Assembly: GCA_937139405.1 (NCBI GenBank)
Contig: CAKZPV010000032.1
Span: 124,001-188,000 of the forward strand
Direction of reading: 5' to 3'
Source of the DNA: an uncultured Nitrospirota bacterium
Lineage (GTDB): Bacteria > Nitrospirota > Nitrospiria > Nitrospirales > UBA8639
DNA length: 64,000 nucleotides
The notes beneath the pieces are model-generated. The model was not told the DNA's origin, ran no database searches, and saw nothing but the letters and a program-made list of their open reading frames with translations. The position numbers were made by a program, and so were the translations under genes. The number at the start of each line of letters is the position of its first letter. The stretch's first letter is position 1. Below are positions 17,593 through 28,714 of this stretch, piece by piece.

Positions 17593-18744
17593 ATGTCACT
17601 TCCAATATCTTGGAAGGGGCTCACCGTGCCTTTGGTATTCATCTGCCTTTTCAATTTTTTGACCCCACCGGCAACTCGTGCTGCGACGAACATACTAGAA
17701 CAGCCATGGAAGCTACTCAGAGAACATCGCCAAACTATCCTTCAACTTTCTTCAGATCGTGAGGCCTTAGGATTACACCAGACCTTTGAAGCCCAACAGA
17801 CGGCGCATTCATCTATACGTCGTAAATCGCCTATGGGCAAAAAAAATTCCCGTGCTATTCCACAAGAAATTGAAACAGATATCACGACATTTTGGGCTGC
17901 TTTGGCCACAATAGGGTTTGTCCAGAAAATTCGCGCCAGACTTGGTGCGCCTCTGGTCCACCCTGCCTCGCCAACAAACTTGCCCTCAGAAGTACAGCTC
18001 CAATGGATTGCCTCCAAAGCTTCTCTCGAGAAATTCAAGCTTCTCATACAATTCCAACAATCATTATCGATATGGCCCAAAGCACGATCCCTAGTGATTC
18101 TCCCTGACAATCATTATTCTCAATTTTCTCATTTCTTTGACCAGCCTAGTTCACATGTTGAGACTCAATCATGGATAACTCTATTTAACAAAGAAGGCTT
18201 CAAAGGAATCCAAAACAAATTAGCGGAATATTGGGAGCAACCCCATCAACACGATTCTCAAGATCTCATCTCCGACTCTCTCAAACAATCCTATATCCAG
18301 TATTTTGTAGAATCTAAGCTATTCCCGCTATTTCACACCTATTTTCTCAGGCAGATGATACACGTCGAAGCTCAAGCCTACGATGTTGCGTCGAAGACAT
18401 GGAATCGCATCCAACTATGGCAGCAAGAAAAACGGACCCATCTTGCCATGAAAAGACTCTGCGGAAACTGGAAATGGATTATTCATAACCACCAAAATCA
18501 TGGCGATCATAAAACAACTATGACATTTTCTTCCCCAGAACAATCTACTCCCTCACAAGTACAACCTTCAACGATTCTGATTCACGGAGATACGGTCTAC
18601 CTAAAATGGATCTTTCCACAAGGGACTCAAGAAGACAGCCTACTGCTCAGCAACAAAGATACGCGTCTCGAAGGGACGTTTAGGAACTCGCTTGGCCCGC
18701 ATGGAAGCATTTCTGGTCAACGACTTTCGTCTTGCCAAGATTAA
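17593..18744 (+). CDS. secreted hypothetical protein
   Basis: 383-aa ORF with N-terminal signal peptide; no recognised domain. Confidence 0.6.
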   Translation: MSLPISWKGLTVPLVFICLFNFLTPPATRAATNILEQPWKLLREHRQTILQLSSDREALGLHQTFEAQQTAHSSIRRKSPMGKKNSRAIPQEIETDITTFWAALATIGFVQKIRARLGAPLVHPASPTNLPSEVQLQWIASKASLEKFKLLIQFQQSLSIWPKARSLVILPDNHYSQFSHFFDQPSSHVETQSWITLFNKEGFKGIQNKLAEYWEQPHQHDSQDLISDSLKQSYIQYFVESKLFPLFHTYFLRQMIHVEAQAYDVASKTWNRIQLWQQEKRTHLAMKRLCGNWKWIIHNHQNHGDHKTTMTFSSPEQSTPSQVQPSTILIHGDTVYLKWIFPQGTQEDSLLLSNKDTRLEGTFRNSLGPHGSISGQRLSSCQD

Positions 18745-18980
18745 CCCTATTCTGATCCACAGGTTTTTTCTGAGGGGTTTAAACAGAAAAAGACGGAAGT
18801 AACTCTCGAGCTCAAAAACACCAAACGAAACAGCAAATTCCTCACCGTGTGATTGAACAAGAATAAAAGGATGATAAGAAAAGCTATTAGGAAATCCGCA
18901 CACACTTGAGGAATTTAACAGATTTTCTGAAAGCTAATGGGGGCGTTTGCCCCCACTCGACCGGCAGGCTTCAAGACAAA

Positions 18981-19811
18981 TCATTCCGAATGCAACAAAG
19001 CCACATCCGTGGCTAAGGTTACCTTCTCCAACACTTCCGTCACTTCAATCGTCCGTTCATTTTGGCTGCGCAATGAGGGGATTGTCTGACGTTCGATATA
19101 CTTTAAGAGACCCACGTCCCTGGCAAACCAAACCGTCATCGTATCAGTCCCCTGAATTGTTTTCCCACTTTCGGACAAATGCACATGCATTGTCATTTTT
19201 GCTTCCAATCGAAGAGCTTGCGGATATGTTCCGGAAGGTACGCTGACTGCCTCTTGGCCAAGGACAGATGAAATGGCCACCATATCCACCTTTTCGGATT
19301 CCCCATCTCGATCAATATCCATCCCAAGCTCTAGCCCCTTTCGATTAAATTGCTCAAAGGAACTTGGAATTTCTAAAGGAAACCGTACAATTTGATATGG
19401 AACTAATTGCCGTTCTAACGACGTGCCAGGTTTTGAACCATAATAACGAATGCCTGCTGCATCACGGTGATAATAGCTATCAGACGGGCCTTGATTGCCA
19501 GGGTTCGTATCGTGAAAAACCTTCACCTCCAAACCATTTTGAGTGTCTACTCCCATGACTTTGGAAACATTGGTAAATTGCGTATTCTTCTCAGCAATCT
19601 GAACCATTCCCCCTTCGATCATTGTGCCTCGATAGACCCATTCATTCCCAACGTGATCAGGAAAATATTCCTGAGCCTGCTCAATCATTGAGGATGCAGA
19701 TTCAGCAGTAGCTGGAGAAAACAGCCTAAGACACAAAAATCCAAAGAGAAATATCTTAGCTATTGGCTGGAAATATGAGAGAGAAATGAAGGAATAAATC
19801 ATAGAAGACAA
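18981..19811 (-). CDS. secreted hypothetical protein
   Basis: 276-aa ORF, N-terminal hydrophobic signal; YFPDHVGNEWVYRG motif. Confidence 0.65.
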   Translation of the reverse strand: MSSMIYSFISLSYFQPIAKIFLFGFLCLRLFSPATAESASSMIEQAQEYFPDHVGNEWVYRGTMIEGGMVQIAEKNTQFTNVSKVMGVDTQNGLEVKVFHDTNPGNQGPSDSYYHRDAAGIRYYGSKPGTSLERQLVPYQIVRFPLEIPSSFEQFNRKGLELGMDIDRDGESEKVDMVAISSVLGQEAVSVPSGTYPQALRLEAKMTMHVHLSESGKTIQGTDTMTVWFARDVGLLKYIERQTIPSLRSQNERTIEVTEVLEKVTLATDVALLHSE

Positions 19812-19860
19812 TGTATAGTGAACCTATCATAGTGGCTTCAACTCCATCAAGGTAGATTCA

Positions 19861-20676
19861 ATGCAAGCAGGTCTGACAAGGACTTGTTTTCCTTTATGTC
19901 ATTTACAGAAAATGGTGAATATGTCTAGGCTAGGAAAGATCAGTCATTCACAAGTTAGCCATTCCAATATGTTGGTCTGGGGAGGATCTGGAGTCCTTGG
20001 GCGTGCTATTGCAAGAAAATTTGCTGAACACGGATGGTCCGTCGGCATTCATTATCATAACAATCGTCTATCTGCAGAAAAAACACGGGCCACCATCCAA
20101 CAGGGAGATAAAAATGTACGTCTTTATCAAGCAAATGTTCATGAACCTTCACAAATAACACAGCTCTTTCAAGAATTTCTGCAAGACTATGGAACCCTTC
20201 ATCTTCTGATCTGGGCCGTGGGGATTGCCCCATCAAAGCTTCTCACCAAAACCACTCCTGAAATATGGCAAAATACTCTACAAACAAATCTTACAGGTGC
20301 ATTTCACGTTTTGAAAACAGCAGGCCTAATTTTTGAACGACAACGGCACGGCACAGTTATTTTGGTAGGGTCACTCTCTGGGGAACAAGGCATGCCAGGC
20401 CAAGCAGCCTATGCGGCTTCAAAAGCAGGACTGATGGGACTGATGCAAACAACCGCACAAGAATGGGGAAATTGGAATATCCAAGTGAATGCGATTTTCC
20501 CTGGTTGGCATTCCTCCCCCTTATCAGAACCAAGGATAGATTCTGCTATTCAACGGCAACCTCATCTGCTTCACCGTACGCCTTCCTTGGATCAAATGAC
20601 TGCAAGTGTTTATCATCTAGCATCCACTCAAGATGTTTCAGGACAAATCTGGAATCTCGATAGCCGTATCTGGTAG
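19861..20676 (+). CDS. SDR family oxidoreductase (FabG-like)
   Basis: GGSGVLGRAIARKFAEHGW, YAASKAGLMGLM; 43 bp upstream of bioD start. Confidence 0.88.
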   Translation: MQAGLTRTCFPLCHLQKMVNMSRLGKISHSQVSHSNMLVWGGSGVLGRAIARKFAEHGWSVGIHYHNNRLSAEKTRATIQQGDKNVRLYQANVHEPSQITQLFQEFLQDYGTLHLLIWAVGIAPSKLLTKTTPEIWQNTLQTNLTGAFHVLKTAGLIFERQRHGTVILVGSLSGEQGMPGQAAYAASKAGLMGLMQTTAQEWGNWNIQVNAIFPGWHSSPLSEPRIDSAIQRQPHLLHRTPSLDQMTASVYHLASTQDVSGQIWNLDSRIW

Positions 20677-20719
20677 TTCTCTTCAACTGCAACTTCCTCC
20701 TAATACAGTAGGCTCTGCC

Positions 20720-21463
20720 ATGAACAACCAATCCATTTTCATCACAGGAACTGACACTGGAATCGGAAAAACAACGATCACTGCAGCATTGCTTCTAGCC
20801 TTACTGCAACAAGGGCAATCTATCGGAGTGCTTAAACCAATTGAAACAGGAGTGGATGATGAATGCCGAGATCATTCCGATACCGAACGTTTACGCCACT
20901 TGCTCTCGCCTCCCCCTTCGTTCGATTCGGTTTGTCTCTATGCTTTTCCTCAGCCTCTTGCCCCATTAGCCGCTGCTCGCAAAACAGACATCACAATCGT
21001 CCCCACTCGAATTTATTCACATGTCGCAACACTCAAAAAACGCTATTCATACCTGCTGATTGAAGGAGCCGGAGGGATCTTCACGCCCATTGCTCCTCAA
21101 TACACCATGCGAGACTTTATCAAGTTATTTCATATCCCATGTCTGATCGTCGGGCACACGGACTTAGGTGGCGTGAATCATTGCCTGCTCACTCTCTATG
21201 CTCTACAGCAAGCCGGAATCAGAGTGCGCGGCATCGTCCTCAATGAATACCATTCACAGAACCACACCCCCATTATTCAAGAGCAACACAAGTCGACAGC
21301 GGAGTTAATTCGGGAAGAGTCTTCAGCCCCGGTCTTCGGACCAATAAAATTTTCTCAGACGATAGATACAAACTGGCATGAAGGCGTTACGAAGATAGCA
21401 GCGGATCCAGAAATACAGCGACTTGCCAAGCATCTTAGCGAAACGGAGCAAGAAACTGAGTAA
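20720..21463 (+). CDS. bioD: dethiobiotin synthase
   Basis: MNNQSIFITGTDTGIGKTTITAALLLALLQQGQSIGVLKPIETGV; LLIEGAGG; start chosen at in-frame ATG 20720 rather than track start 20633. Confidence 0.93.
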   Translation: MNNQSIFITGTDTGIGKTTITAALLLALLQQGQSIGVLKPIETGVDDECRDHSDTERLRHLLSPPPSFDSVCLYAFPQPLAPLAAARKTDITIVPTRIYSHVATLKKRYSYLLIEGAGGIFTPIAPQYTMRDFIKLFHIPCLIVGHTDLGGVNHCLLTLYALQQAGIRVRGIVLNEYHSQNHTPIIQEQHKSTAELIREESSAPVFGPIKFSQTIDTNWHEGVTKIAADPEIQRLAKHLSETEQETE

Positions 21464-22088
21464 ATGCCTGTGGTCGATCTGCAGCATCTAAAATACCCGA
21501 TGCCACTGCGACCCCATTGGCTCCAGCTTGACATAATTCGCTAATCGACTCAGGGGAAACACCTCCAATAGCAAAAACTGGAAGGGTCGTAAATGCACGA
21601 ATGTCCTTCATACCCTGGACGCCGACTACTGGATCATGATTCAACTTCGTGCCGGTAGGAAAGATAGGACCAAACCCCAAATAATCCGCACCTCCAATTG
21701 TTGCAGCTTGAACCTGTTCGAGATTATGCGTGGAAACGCCTATGACCATATCAGGACCGACAAGCTTTCGTGCATACACCAACGGAAGATCCGTTTGCCC
21801 AAGATGAACACCATCAGCTTCTACTGTCACGGCCAAATCACAACGATCATTCACTACAAACACCATTCCCCATTCTTTGGCAATTTCCCGAAGGACGGCG
21901 GCAGCTGAATACGCCTGCTTCATTGACCCGAGTTTATTTCGGTATTGCACGAGCTTAACACCCGCCTGCCCTGCTTCATACAACACATCAGACAAGGAGC
22001 AAATAGAAGTCCAACGTTCATCCAGAATGAGATACAGCCCATTGAAACAAGAATCTGAATGATGGCGAGAACTACGAGGAAAGGTCAT
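21435..22088 (-). CDS. thiE: thiamine phosphate synthase
   Basis: LVQYRNK, VVNDRCDLAVTVEADGVHLGQTDLP, GADYLGFGPIFPTGTK, VFAIGGV. Confidence 0.92.
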   Translation of the reverse strand: MTFPRSSRHHSDSCFNGLYLILDERWTSICSLSDVLYEAGQAGVKLVQYRNKLGSMKQAYSAAAVLREIAKEWGMVFVVNDRCDLAVTVEADGVHLGQTDLPLVYARKLVGPDMVIGVSTHNLEQVQAATIGGADYLGFGPIFPTGTKLNHDPVVGVQGMKDIRAFTTLPVFAIGGVSPESISELCQAGANGVAVASGILDAADRPQAFTQFLAPFR

Positions 22089-23434
22089 ACTGACTGTAGT
22101 GTCAACAATCGATCTAAAAATCTGGTAGAGATCGGACCTTTTTGAAAATCAGGATGATCAAGAATGCGTCGATGAAGCGGAATGTTACAGCGAATACCTT
22201 CAATGACAAACTCATCCAAAGCCCGCCGCATTCGAACTAAGGCTTCTTCCCGATCACGGCCATAGCTAATAAGTTTGGCAATCATAGAGTCATAAAATGG
22301 AGAGACCACACCAGTCGTATCCATGGCCGTATCCACTCGAATTCCTGGTCCTCCTGGCGCGCAAAACTTTGTGACTGTCCCTGGACATGGGGTTAATCGA
22401 TCAGGATCTTCTGCATTAATGCGGCACTCAATTGCATGTCCCAATAGTTGAATATCTTTTTGTCGATAGGATAACGGTTGCCCTGCAGCTATTCGGATTT
22501 GTTCTTTAATCAAGTCAACCCCCGTAACCATTTCTGTCACGGCATGTTCAACTTGGATTCGTGTATTGACTTCCATAAAATAAAATTTTCCGGTTTCATC
22601 CATGAGAAATTCAACGGTCCCTGCGTTCCGATACTTTACTGATTTCATTACCTGCACAGCCACTTGTCCCATTTTTTTCCGCAACGTCTCATCCAAGGCT
22701 GGCGATGGGGACTCTTCAATAACTTTTTGGTAACGGCGTTGGACCGAACAATCACGTTCATGGAAATGAACGACTTGCCCTTCCTGGTCTGCCATGACTT
22801 GAAATTCAATATGACGAGGATCTTCAAAAAATCGTTCGAGGTACACTCCTCCATGCCCGAAGGCTGTGTGCGCTTCTAATTGTGCAGAGTCTATCGCCTG
22901 TGCTAAATCTTCTTCATGCCAGACCACTCGCATGCCGCGTCCGCCCCCACCAGCGGAAGCTTTCACGATAACCGGAAACCCTAATTTCTTCGCAATCGCC
23001 AGACACTTATTAGGATCTTCAATTTCCCCGTCGCTTCCTGGCAAAACAGGAACCCCATGTTTTTTCATATGAGCCCGCGCTTGAGATTTATCGCTCAACA
23101 AAGCAATGTGTTCGGAAGATGGTCCAATGAATGTTATGCCAATTGATTCACAGACTTCAGCAAAGTGAGCGTTTTCTGCGAGAAACCCATAGCCGGGATG
23201 AATGGCATCCACTCCCGTAATTTCCGCCGCACTCAACACATTGGGAATATTACGATAACTGAGACCACCTTCTGCCGGCCCTACACACACATGTTCATCA
23301 GCATAACGAACATGCAAAGACTCTGCATCGACTTCGGAATGAATCGCAACGGTGCGAATCCCTAACTCCCTGCATGCTCGGATTACCCGTAAGGCAATTT
23401 CTCCGCGATTGGCAATCAAAACTTTTTTAAACAT
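22085..23434 (-). CDS. accC: acetyl-CoA carboxylase biotin carboxylase subunit
   Basis: MFKKVLIANRGEIALRVIRACRELGI; KASAGGGGRGMRVV; MEVNTRIQVEHAVTE. Confidence 0.97.
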   Translation of the reverse strand: MFKKVLIANRGEIALRVIRACRELGIRTVAIHSEVDAESLHVRYADEHVCVGPAEGGLSYRNIPNVLSAAEITGVDAIHPGYGFLAENAHFAEVCESIGITFIGPSSEHIALLSDKSQARAHMKKHGVPVLPGSDGEIEDPNKCLAIAKKLGFPVIVKASAGGGGRGMRVVWHEEDLAQAIDSAQLEAHTAFGHGGVYLERFFEDPRHIEFQVMADQEGQVVHFHERDCSVQRRYQKVIEESPSPALDETLRKKMGQVAVQVMKSVKYRNAGTVEFLMDETGKFYFMEVNTRIQVEHAVTEMVTGVDLIKEQIRIAAGQPLSYRQKDIQLLGHAIECRINAEDPDRLTPCPGTVTKFCAPGGPGIRVDTAMDTTGVVSPFYDSMIAKLISYGRDREEALVRMRRALDEFVIEGIRCNIPLHRRILDHPDFQKGPISTRFLDRLLTLQSV

Positions 23435-23545
23435 GCTTCATCCTCGAATAACACAAAATCCTACAGAATTGTGAATTGTGAGAAAATTTCAAGAAGCACA
23501 TGCGGACTTATTCATTCACAGACAAGAAAGCGTCCGCCAAATACG

Positions 23546-24022
23546 TTATAACGGATCAATCAAGAAGAGGGGTTGGCCAAACTCAACAGGCGTAGTGCTC
23601 TCCACCAGAACTTTAACTACTTTCCCATCAGCTTCGGCCTCGATTTCATTCATCAGCTTCATGGCCTCGACAATACACAGGACCTGTCCTTTTTTGACCA
23701 ACGCCCCTTCTTCGACATAAGGATCCGCATCCGGCGAAGAGGCACGATAAAAAGTTCCCACAATTGGAGATGTGATGGTCAGAAATTGTGATGATTCAGA
23801 AGGTTGAGGAGACGATTGTGATAACGAGGAAGAAACCAACTCAGCTGTCTGTCCGATCTCAACAGAGGATGAGGTAAACGTGGGAGCAGCATCTCGTCGC
23901 ACCCGGATCCGCACACCCTTTTTTTCTAATTCCAGTTCAGTGAGATGATAGCGATTAAGAAGTTCGACGAGGTCTTCAATTTCTCGTCTAGATGAATCAG
24001 GCATAATTTTTATGATTCCCAA
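23546..24022 (-). CDS. accB: acetyl-CoA carboxylase biotin carboxyl carrier protein
   Basis: C-terminal biotinylation motif CIVEAMKLMNEIEAEADG. Confidence 0.95.
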   Translation of the reverse strand: MGIIKIMPDSSRREIEDLVELLNRYHLTELELEKKGVRIRVRRDAAPTFTSSSVEIGQTAELVSSSLSQSSPQPSESSQFLTITSPIVGTFYRASSPDADPYVEEGALVKKGQVLCIVEAMKLMNEIEAEADGKVVKVLVESTTPVEFGQPLFLIDPL

Positions 24023-24045
24023 ACCATTGGTATGAGGAAGAACGC

Positions 24046-24606
24046 TTAGCGAATCCGCTCCACATAGGCTCGTGTTCTCGTATCAATCTTGATCATTTCT
24101 CCAGATTCCAGATACAGCGGCACTTTGACCGTGGCCCCAGTTTCCACTTTTGCAGGCTTAGTCCCCCCTGACGCCGTATCGCCGCGAATGCCTGGGTCCG
24201 TCTCCACAACTTTCAATTCCATGAAAATTGGTAAATCTACTGAGATTGGCTCACTTTGATACAGCAGGACTTTGACAACCGTATTTTCTTTTAATAAATC
24301 GACATTTTCGCCTAATTGCATCTTGGAATAGGTGACCTGCTCATAGCTTGAAGTATCCATAAAAGAATACTCATCTCCACCACTATAGAGAAACTGCATT
24401 TCGCATTCATCTAAATTGGGCTCTTCAAATTTTTCTCCAGAGCGAAACGTACGATCAATGACATTTCCAGTTTTATAACCTTTGAGTTTTGTTCGGACAA
24501 AAGCAGGGCCTTTCCCTGGCTTCACATGTTGAAATTCCACAATATGGAAGGGCTGTCCATCCAACTCAAGTCGAGCCCCATTTCGAAAATCGGCTGTTGA
24601 AATCAC
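24046..24606 (-). CDS. efp: elongation factor P
   Basis: FRNGARLELDGQPFHIVEFQHVKPGKGPAFVRTKLK. Confidence 0.97.
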   Translation of the reverse strand: MISTADFRNGARLELDGQPFHIVEFQHVKPGKGPAFVRTKLKGYKTGNVIDRTFRSGEKFEEPNLDECEMQFLYSGGDEYSFMDTSSYEQVTYSKMQLGENVDLLKENTVVKVLLYQSEPISVDLPIFMELKVVETDPGIRGDTASGGTKPAKVETGATVKVPLYLESGEMIKIDTRTRAYVERIR

Positions 24607-24642
24607 AGTTGATACTCCTGGCTCAAAAATGAAAAAGAATTT

Positions 24643-25086
24643 TTATGATTTATGTTGAAGCGCATGGACTATTGCCCGTAAGCCTAATGCATAAGCCTGC
24701 GGACCAAATCCTGAAATTTGTCCTATCGCCACGGAAGCTAGATATGATCGACGGCGAAAAGATTCACGACTATGAATATTCGACAAATGGACTTCAACCA
24801 TTGGCAACCCAACGGCAGCAATCGCATCTCGAAGCGCAATACTGGTATGGGTATAGGCAGCAGGATTAAAGAGTACACCTTGAAATTGAGATGGGGCTTC
24901 TTGAATCCACGTCACCAACTCACCTTCAATATTCGATTGCCGTGCCTCAACAGAAACTCCTAACTCTTTTCCTAATGTCATGAGCGTCGCATTAATCTCG
25001 TCTAAGGTCGTCGCACCATAGACTGTCGGTTCGCGAATTCCCAGCAGATTAAGATTAGGCCCATGCAGAACCAGAATGGTTAACAT
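24643..25086 (-). CDS. aroQ: type II 3-dehydroquinate dehydratase
   Basis: [37 protein letters not shown]. Confidence 0.96.
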   Translation of the reverse strand: MLTILVLHGPNLNLLGIREPTVYGATTLDEINATLMTLGKELGVSVEARQSNIEGELVTWIQEAPSQFQGVLFNPAAYTHTSIALRDAIAAVGLPMVEVHLSNIHSRESFRRRSYLASVAIGQISGFGPQAYALGLRAIVHALQHKS

Positions 25087-25234
25087 ATGCTCTTCAAATC
25101 AAAAAAAACAGATCCAGAAAAACCAGAAATTTCTTCACACCGGCATAGGGAAATAAAGTGGAGTCTGAACGCGATAGGATACCACAAATTCTACCAGCGC
25201 CAAAGGAGTGGGTCAACGGAATTGATCTCTTGCC

Positions 25235-26770
25235 CTAAAGGTAGTCCCCCCCTACTCGTTCCATGAGCACTCGGCGCAACTCGACCATGGCCCAAGTATC
25301 TCGGCCACAATAATCTTCCAAGGCCTGTGCTGTCTGTGCCCGTTCCATAAGATCAGTTTCAGAAAAAACCATTTTTTGATACATCACTGCAGCAACTGCC
25401 CCATTTTGAATCGCTAAATCATCATAGGCCAACTCAGGGACCAAAGCCGGCAGAACGTTTTTGATCGAAAACGACCCCGCAAATTTAGGATGATAATAAT
25501 GTTGCTGAATAACAGAAAGAAGATCCCACAGACGTCGCACCACTTTAGTTAAGGCCGGCTTTAAATACGGCAAAAAATCTCCAAGTGCAAATAAGAGAAA
25601 CCGTTCGTATTCCGAATACACACACACGCTCCCAGTCTCCCCCAAGCTGTCTAAGAGTTTTTGTGCCAATTCTTCTCGAGGATCGCGCCCATCCACACAC
25701 AAAAAATGATGATGCACAACAGTCCCATCTTCATATTCAATATGATTGGACCACTGAAAGGGGATCGGTCGATATGGCCGCGTATGGGGGTACACGGGAA
25801 TGGCTGGCATGAAGGTTTCAAAATCTAAATGATGCACGGGGTACCGAACCGACCGTAATCGGGCACGCAACAATGGTGAAACCCATTCGACATTGGCTTT
25901 CACATGTTGTTGTATGTCAGTCAATTGAATATGGGCTGGAATATCATCAATCGTCTCGACCTCTTCCTCGAGCAATATTTTTTGAATCTTTGAGCTGCCT
26001 GGAAGGTAAAACACCCATCGAGGTGGTTTCTCTTTCGTGCAATAATCCCAAAACGGGCATTCATAGGGTTGGAAACAATGCCCATCAGGAACTATTAAAG
26101 GCGGCATGGGATTCTGCAAAATTGCCCTCATATCTTCAAGCTGTGGTTGAACAAGTAGGCGACGTGCTCGGACTTCTTCAGTCATATTATCGAGTGCAAA
26201 CATTTCATCTAAATTAAGATCTCCACCCAAGAACACATACTGTGTGTTGAGATGCATCAGATAGCAGCCATCAACAACAAGACCCGCGCCTTCCAACACT
26301 GCGGACTGTATAGCCAAATCATCCAAGTGCGTGGCTTTGACTTTTGACGTCGCTTTCACTTCAACTAACCGCCAACGGGTAGCATCCAAACGTTCTATGG
26401 CATCAACGCGAACAAGGATCCCTTCCCAGACAAACGCCCCCTCAAAAATAGCTGTCACTGTGGGGTCAGCAACTAATTCGGCTGTTCGGGCCAGGGCCGC
26501 TGGAATTTGGCGATGCGTTTCTTCGACTAACACGCCATTCGTGAAAAATTCTCTGGCCAACACTCCCACATCCGTCCCCATGTCCATAATGGCTCGACGA
26601 TCTGGCGTAGGCGGGGTCGCTAATTCCGGCGAGTGTATCTCCAAATACAACCGCTTATGACATTGCAGGCCAGCTAAAAATCTACTTTTGGATAGACGAT
26701 GCGTGGGCACGACTGGCCCAAGGGAGATATCAGGTGTAGAAATATTGGGTGTGGGACTAAGAGGATCCAC
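25235..26770 (-). CDS. DUF2779-like / RecB-like nuclease domain protein
   Basis: SKSRFLAGLQCHKRLYLE N-terminus; VEVKATSKVK; HHLDFETFMPAIPVYPHTRPYRPIPFQWSNHIE. Confidence 0.8.
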   Translation of the reverse strand: MDPLSPTPNISTPDISLGPVVPTHRLSKSRFLAGLQCHKRLYLEIHSPELATPPTPDRRAIMDMGTDVGVLAREFFTNGVLVEETHRQIPAALARTAELVADPTVTAIFEGAFVWEGILVRVDAIERLDATRWRLVEVKATSKVKATHLDDLAIQSAVLEGAGLVVDGCYLMHLNTQYVFLGGDLNLDEMFALDNMTEEVRARRLLVQPQLEDMRAILQNPMPPLIVPDGHCFQPYECPFWDYCTKEKPPRWVFYLPGSSKIQKILLEEEVETIDDIPAHIQLTDIQQHVKANVEWVSPLLRARLRSVRYPVHHLDFETFMPAIPVYPHTRPYRPIPFQWSNHIEYEDGTVVHHHFLCVDGRDPREELAQKLLDSLGETGSVCVYSEYERFLLFALGDFLPYLKPALTKVVRRLWDLLSVIQQHYYHPKFAGSFSIKNVLPALVPELAYDDLAIQNGAVAAVMYQKMVFSETDLMERAQTAQALEDYCGRDTWAMVELRRVLMERVGGDYL

Positions 26771-26837
26771 TACAAGATATTCGTCTTAATTTGTGATAAT
26801 GATGTCATTAAAAAGAAGCGATGCCCATTAGATACAT

Positions 26838-27443
26838 TTGCTCAAGCAAAAGATCGAGACAACTGATCGCAGTTATCATTTGTTCATCATTACTGTTAAA
26901 ATGAGCATCATGACGGATCGTCCTCATTCAACTCATCATGCTTCAAACCAACAGCATTCTCAACCCAATGCCCACAAAAAAAATATCAGTCAACTAGCCC
27001 AAGCGTTGGCTCAATTTCTTGACGCCTCACTGACCATTCCTGGAACTTCGATTAAAATTGGACTGGATCCCATCATCGGCTTGATTCCAGGGATAGGAGA
27101 TCTTATCAGTAATGGGATTGGATCGTCGCTTCTCTTTTTAGCAACCAAAGCTGGAGTTCCTCGAATTGTTATCTTGAGAATGTCCTTAAACATCGTGATT
27201 AATATGGCGGTCGGCGCTATTCCTATTATTGGCGATCTTTTTTCTATCTGGTTTAAAAGCAATCTGCAAAATGCCCAACTCCTACATCGCCATTCTCAAA
27301 CGACTACTCCCGTCACAACAGTGATCGATTGGATGTATGTCAGCATTATTGTTATAGCCATGATCGTCCTACTCGTCTCAACGTTCAGCTTCGTCTATTG
27401 GGTAGGCTCTTCTCTTCTCGCTCTTCTTGGCCTAACAGAATAA
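26838..27443 (+). CDS. DUF4112 domain membrane protein
   Basis: DASLTIPGTSIKIGLDPIIGLIPGIGDLISNGIG...AVGAIPIIGDLFSIWFKSN. Confidence 0.85.
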   Translation: MLKQKIETTDRSYHLFIITVKMSIMTDRPHSTHHASNQQHSQPNAHKKNISQLAQALAQFLDASLTIPGTSIKIGLDPIIGLIPGIGDLISNGIGSSLLFLATKAGVPRIVILRMSLNIVINMAVGAIPIIGDLFSIWFKSNLQNAQLLHRHSQTTTPVTTVIDWMYVSIIVIAMIVLLVSTFSFVYWVGSSLLALLGLTE

Positions 27444-27483
27444 AATTTTTATACTAGCTCTGCTATTCACGGCTTCAACTTGT

Positions 27484-28674
27484 CTAGAGCAATTGGGAAC
27501 CCAACGCATCGGCAAACTGACGACCTTTGGCCGTCAAGGCAAAACGATCAGAGACTTGGACCACATATTTCTCCTCTAAGAAGGCGGTGAATAATGCAGC
27601 CCAGTCCGGATCACGTGCATTGCTTGCAACCCAATCCTTTGGCACACCATCCAACATCCGAAATCCAAATACCACCCGCTCTTTTTCTTGTTGGCTAATC
27701 GATAAGAATTCTTGCTCCGTCACAGCCGACTGACCATTCTCCAGTCGTCCACAGTATTGCTCAAGGTTCGACACGTTTCCAAAACGACATCCCGCCATAT
27801 AGGATTGCGCACTCGGACCTAAGCCTAGAAAGTCTTGTCCCTTCCAATAGCGCTGATTATGTCGGCATGCTCGACCCGGCTTTGCCCAATTAGAAATTTC
27901 ATAATGCTCATAGCCTCCTGCGGCTAACTGTTCGTTCGCATACACTTGAAATTGTCGTTCTGTTTCAGTTTCGACCGGTTTCAGCTCACCACGTCGAAAC
28001 GCATGTTCAAAGCGTGTCCCCTCTTCAACAGAAAGGGCATAACAGGAAAGATGACTTGGCTCACATTCGCATGCCTGCTCAAGTGTGTGATCCCAAGACA
28101 AGATGGTTTGACCAGGAATTCCATAGATGACATCCAGATTAAAATTGGTAAAACCGGACTGCTTAAGCAAACGAATACCTAATTTGGCTTCCTCAGTTGT
28201 ACTCGACAGTCCTAAACATGTCCGTTCTGTTTGATCGAAGGTTTGGATCCCCATGCTCAGCCGGGTCACCCCTGCCGCATATAGTGCATCCAGATAAGCA
28301 GACGTTAAGGATTCTGGGGTAGCTTCGACAGTCACCTCACAATTTCCCGTCAACGAAAATTTAGAACGAACCGTTGTCAGTATCTGCGACAATTGAACTG
28401 CGGATAGGGCCGTCGGAGTGCCGCCGCCAAGATACACCGTCGAAATACGTTGCCGCGCGCTATCCAGTTGTTTGGCATAGGACGCTAGTTCTATTGCAAG
28501 TGCACGAAGAAATCGCTCGATCCGGCGTTCCTCCTGCATCACCAAATAGAATGCACAAAAATGGCACCGCTTTGCGCAAAACGGAATATGAAGATATAGA
28601 CCAACATCAAAATCACCAATGTTCTCATCTCTTGAACGATTGACAGTATTGGTCATATCCAGATTTTCATCCAT
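27484..28674 (-). CDS. hemW: HemW-like radical SAM coproporphyrinogen III oxidase-family protein
   Basis: GLYLHIPFCAKRCHFCAFY; VYLGGGTPTAL; ISNWAKPGRACRHNQRYWKGQDFLGLGPSA. Confidence 0.92.
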   Translation of the reverse strand: MDENLDMTNTVNRSRDENIGDFDVGLYLHIPFCAKRCHFCAFYLVMQEERRIERFLRALAIELASYAKQLDSARQRISTVYLGGGTPTALSAVQLSQILTTVRSKFSLTGNCEVTVEATPESLTSAYLDALYAAGVTRLSMGIQTFDQTERTCLGLSSTTEEAKLGIRLLKQSGFTNFNLDVIYGIPGQTILSWDHTLEQACECEPSHLSCYALSVEEGTRFEHAFRRGELKPVETETERQFQVYANEQLAAGGYEHYEISNWAKPGRACRHNQRYWKGQDFLGLGPSAQSYMAGCRFGNVSNLEQYCGRLENGQSAVTEQEFLSISQQEKERVVFGFRMLDGVPKDWVASNARDPDWAALFTAFLEEKYVVQVSDRFALTAKGRQFADALGSQLL

Positions 28675-28714
28675 CTCTCAAAAATGTTTTCAAAAATAGG
28701 AGAAACACGACAAA

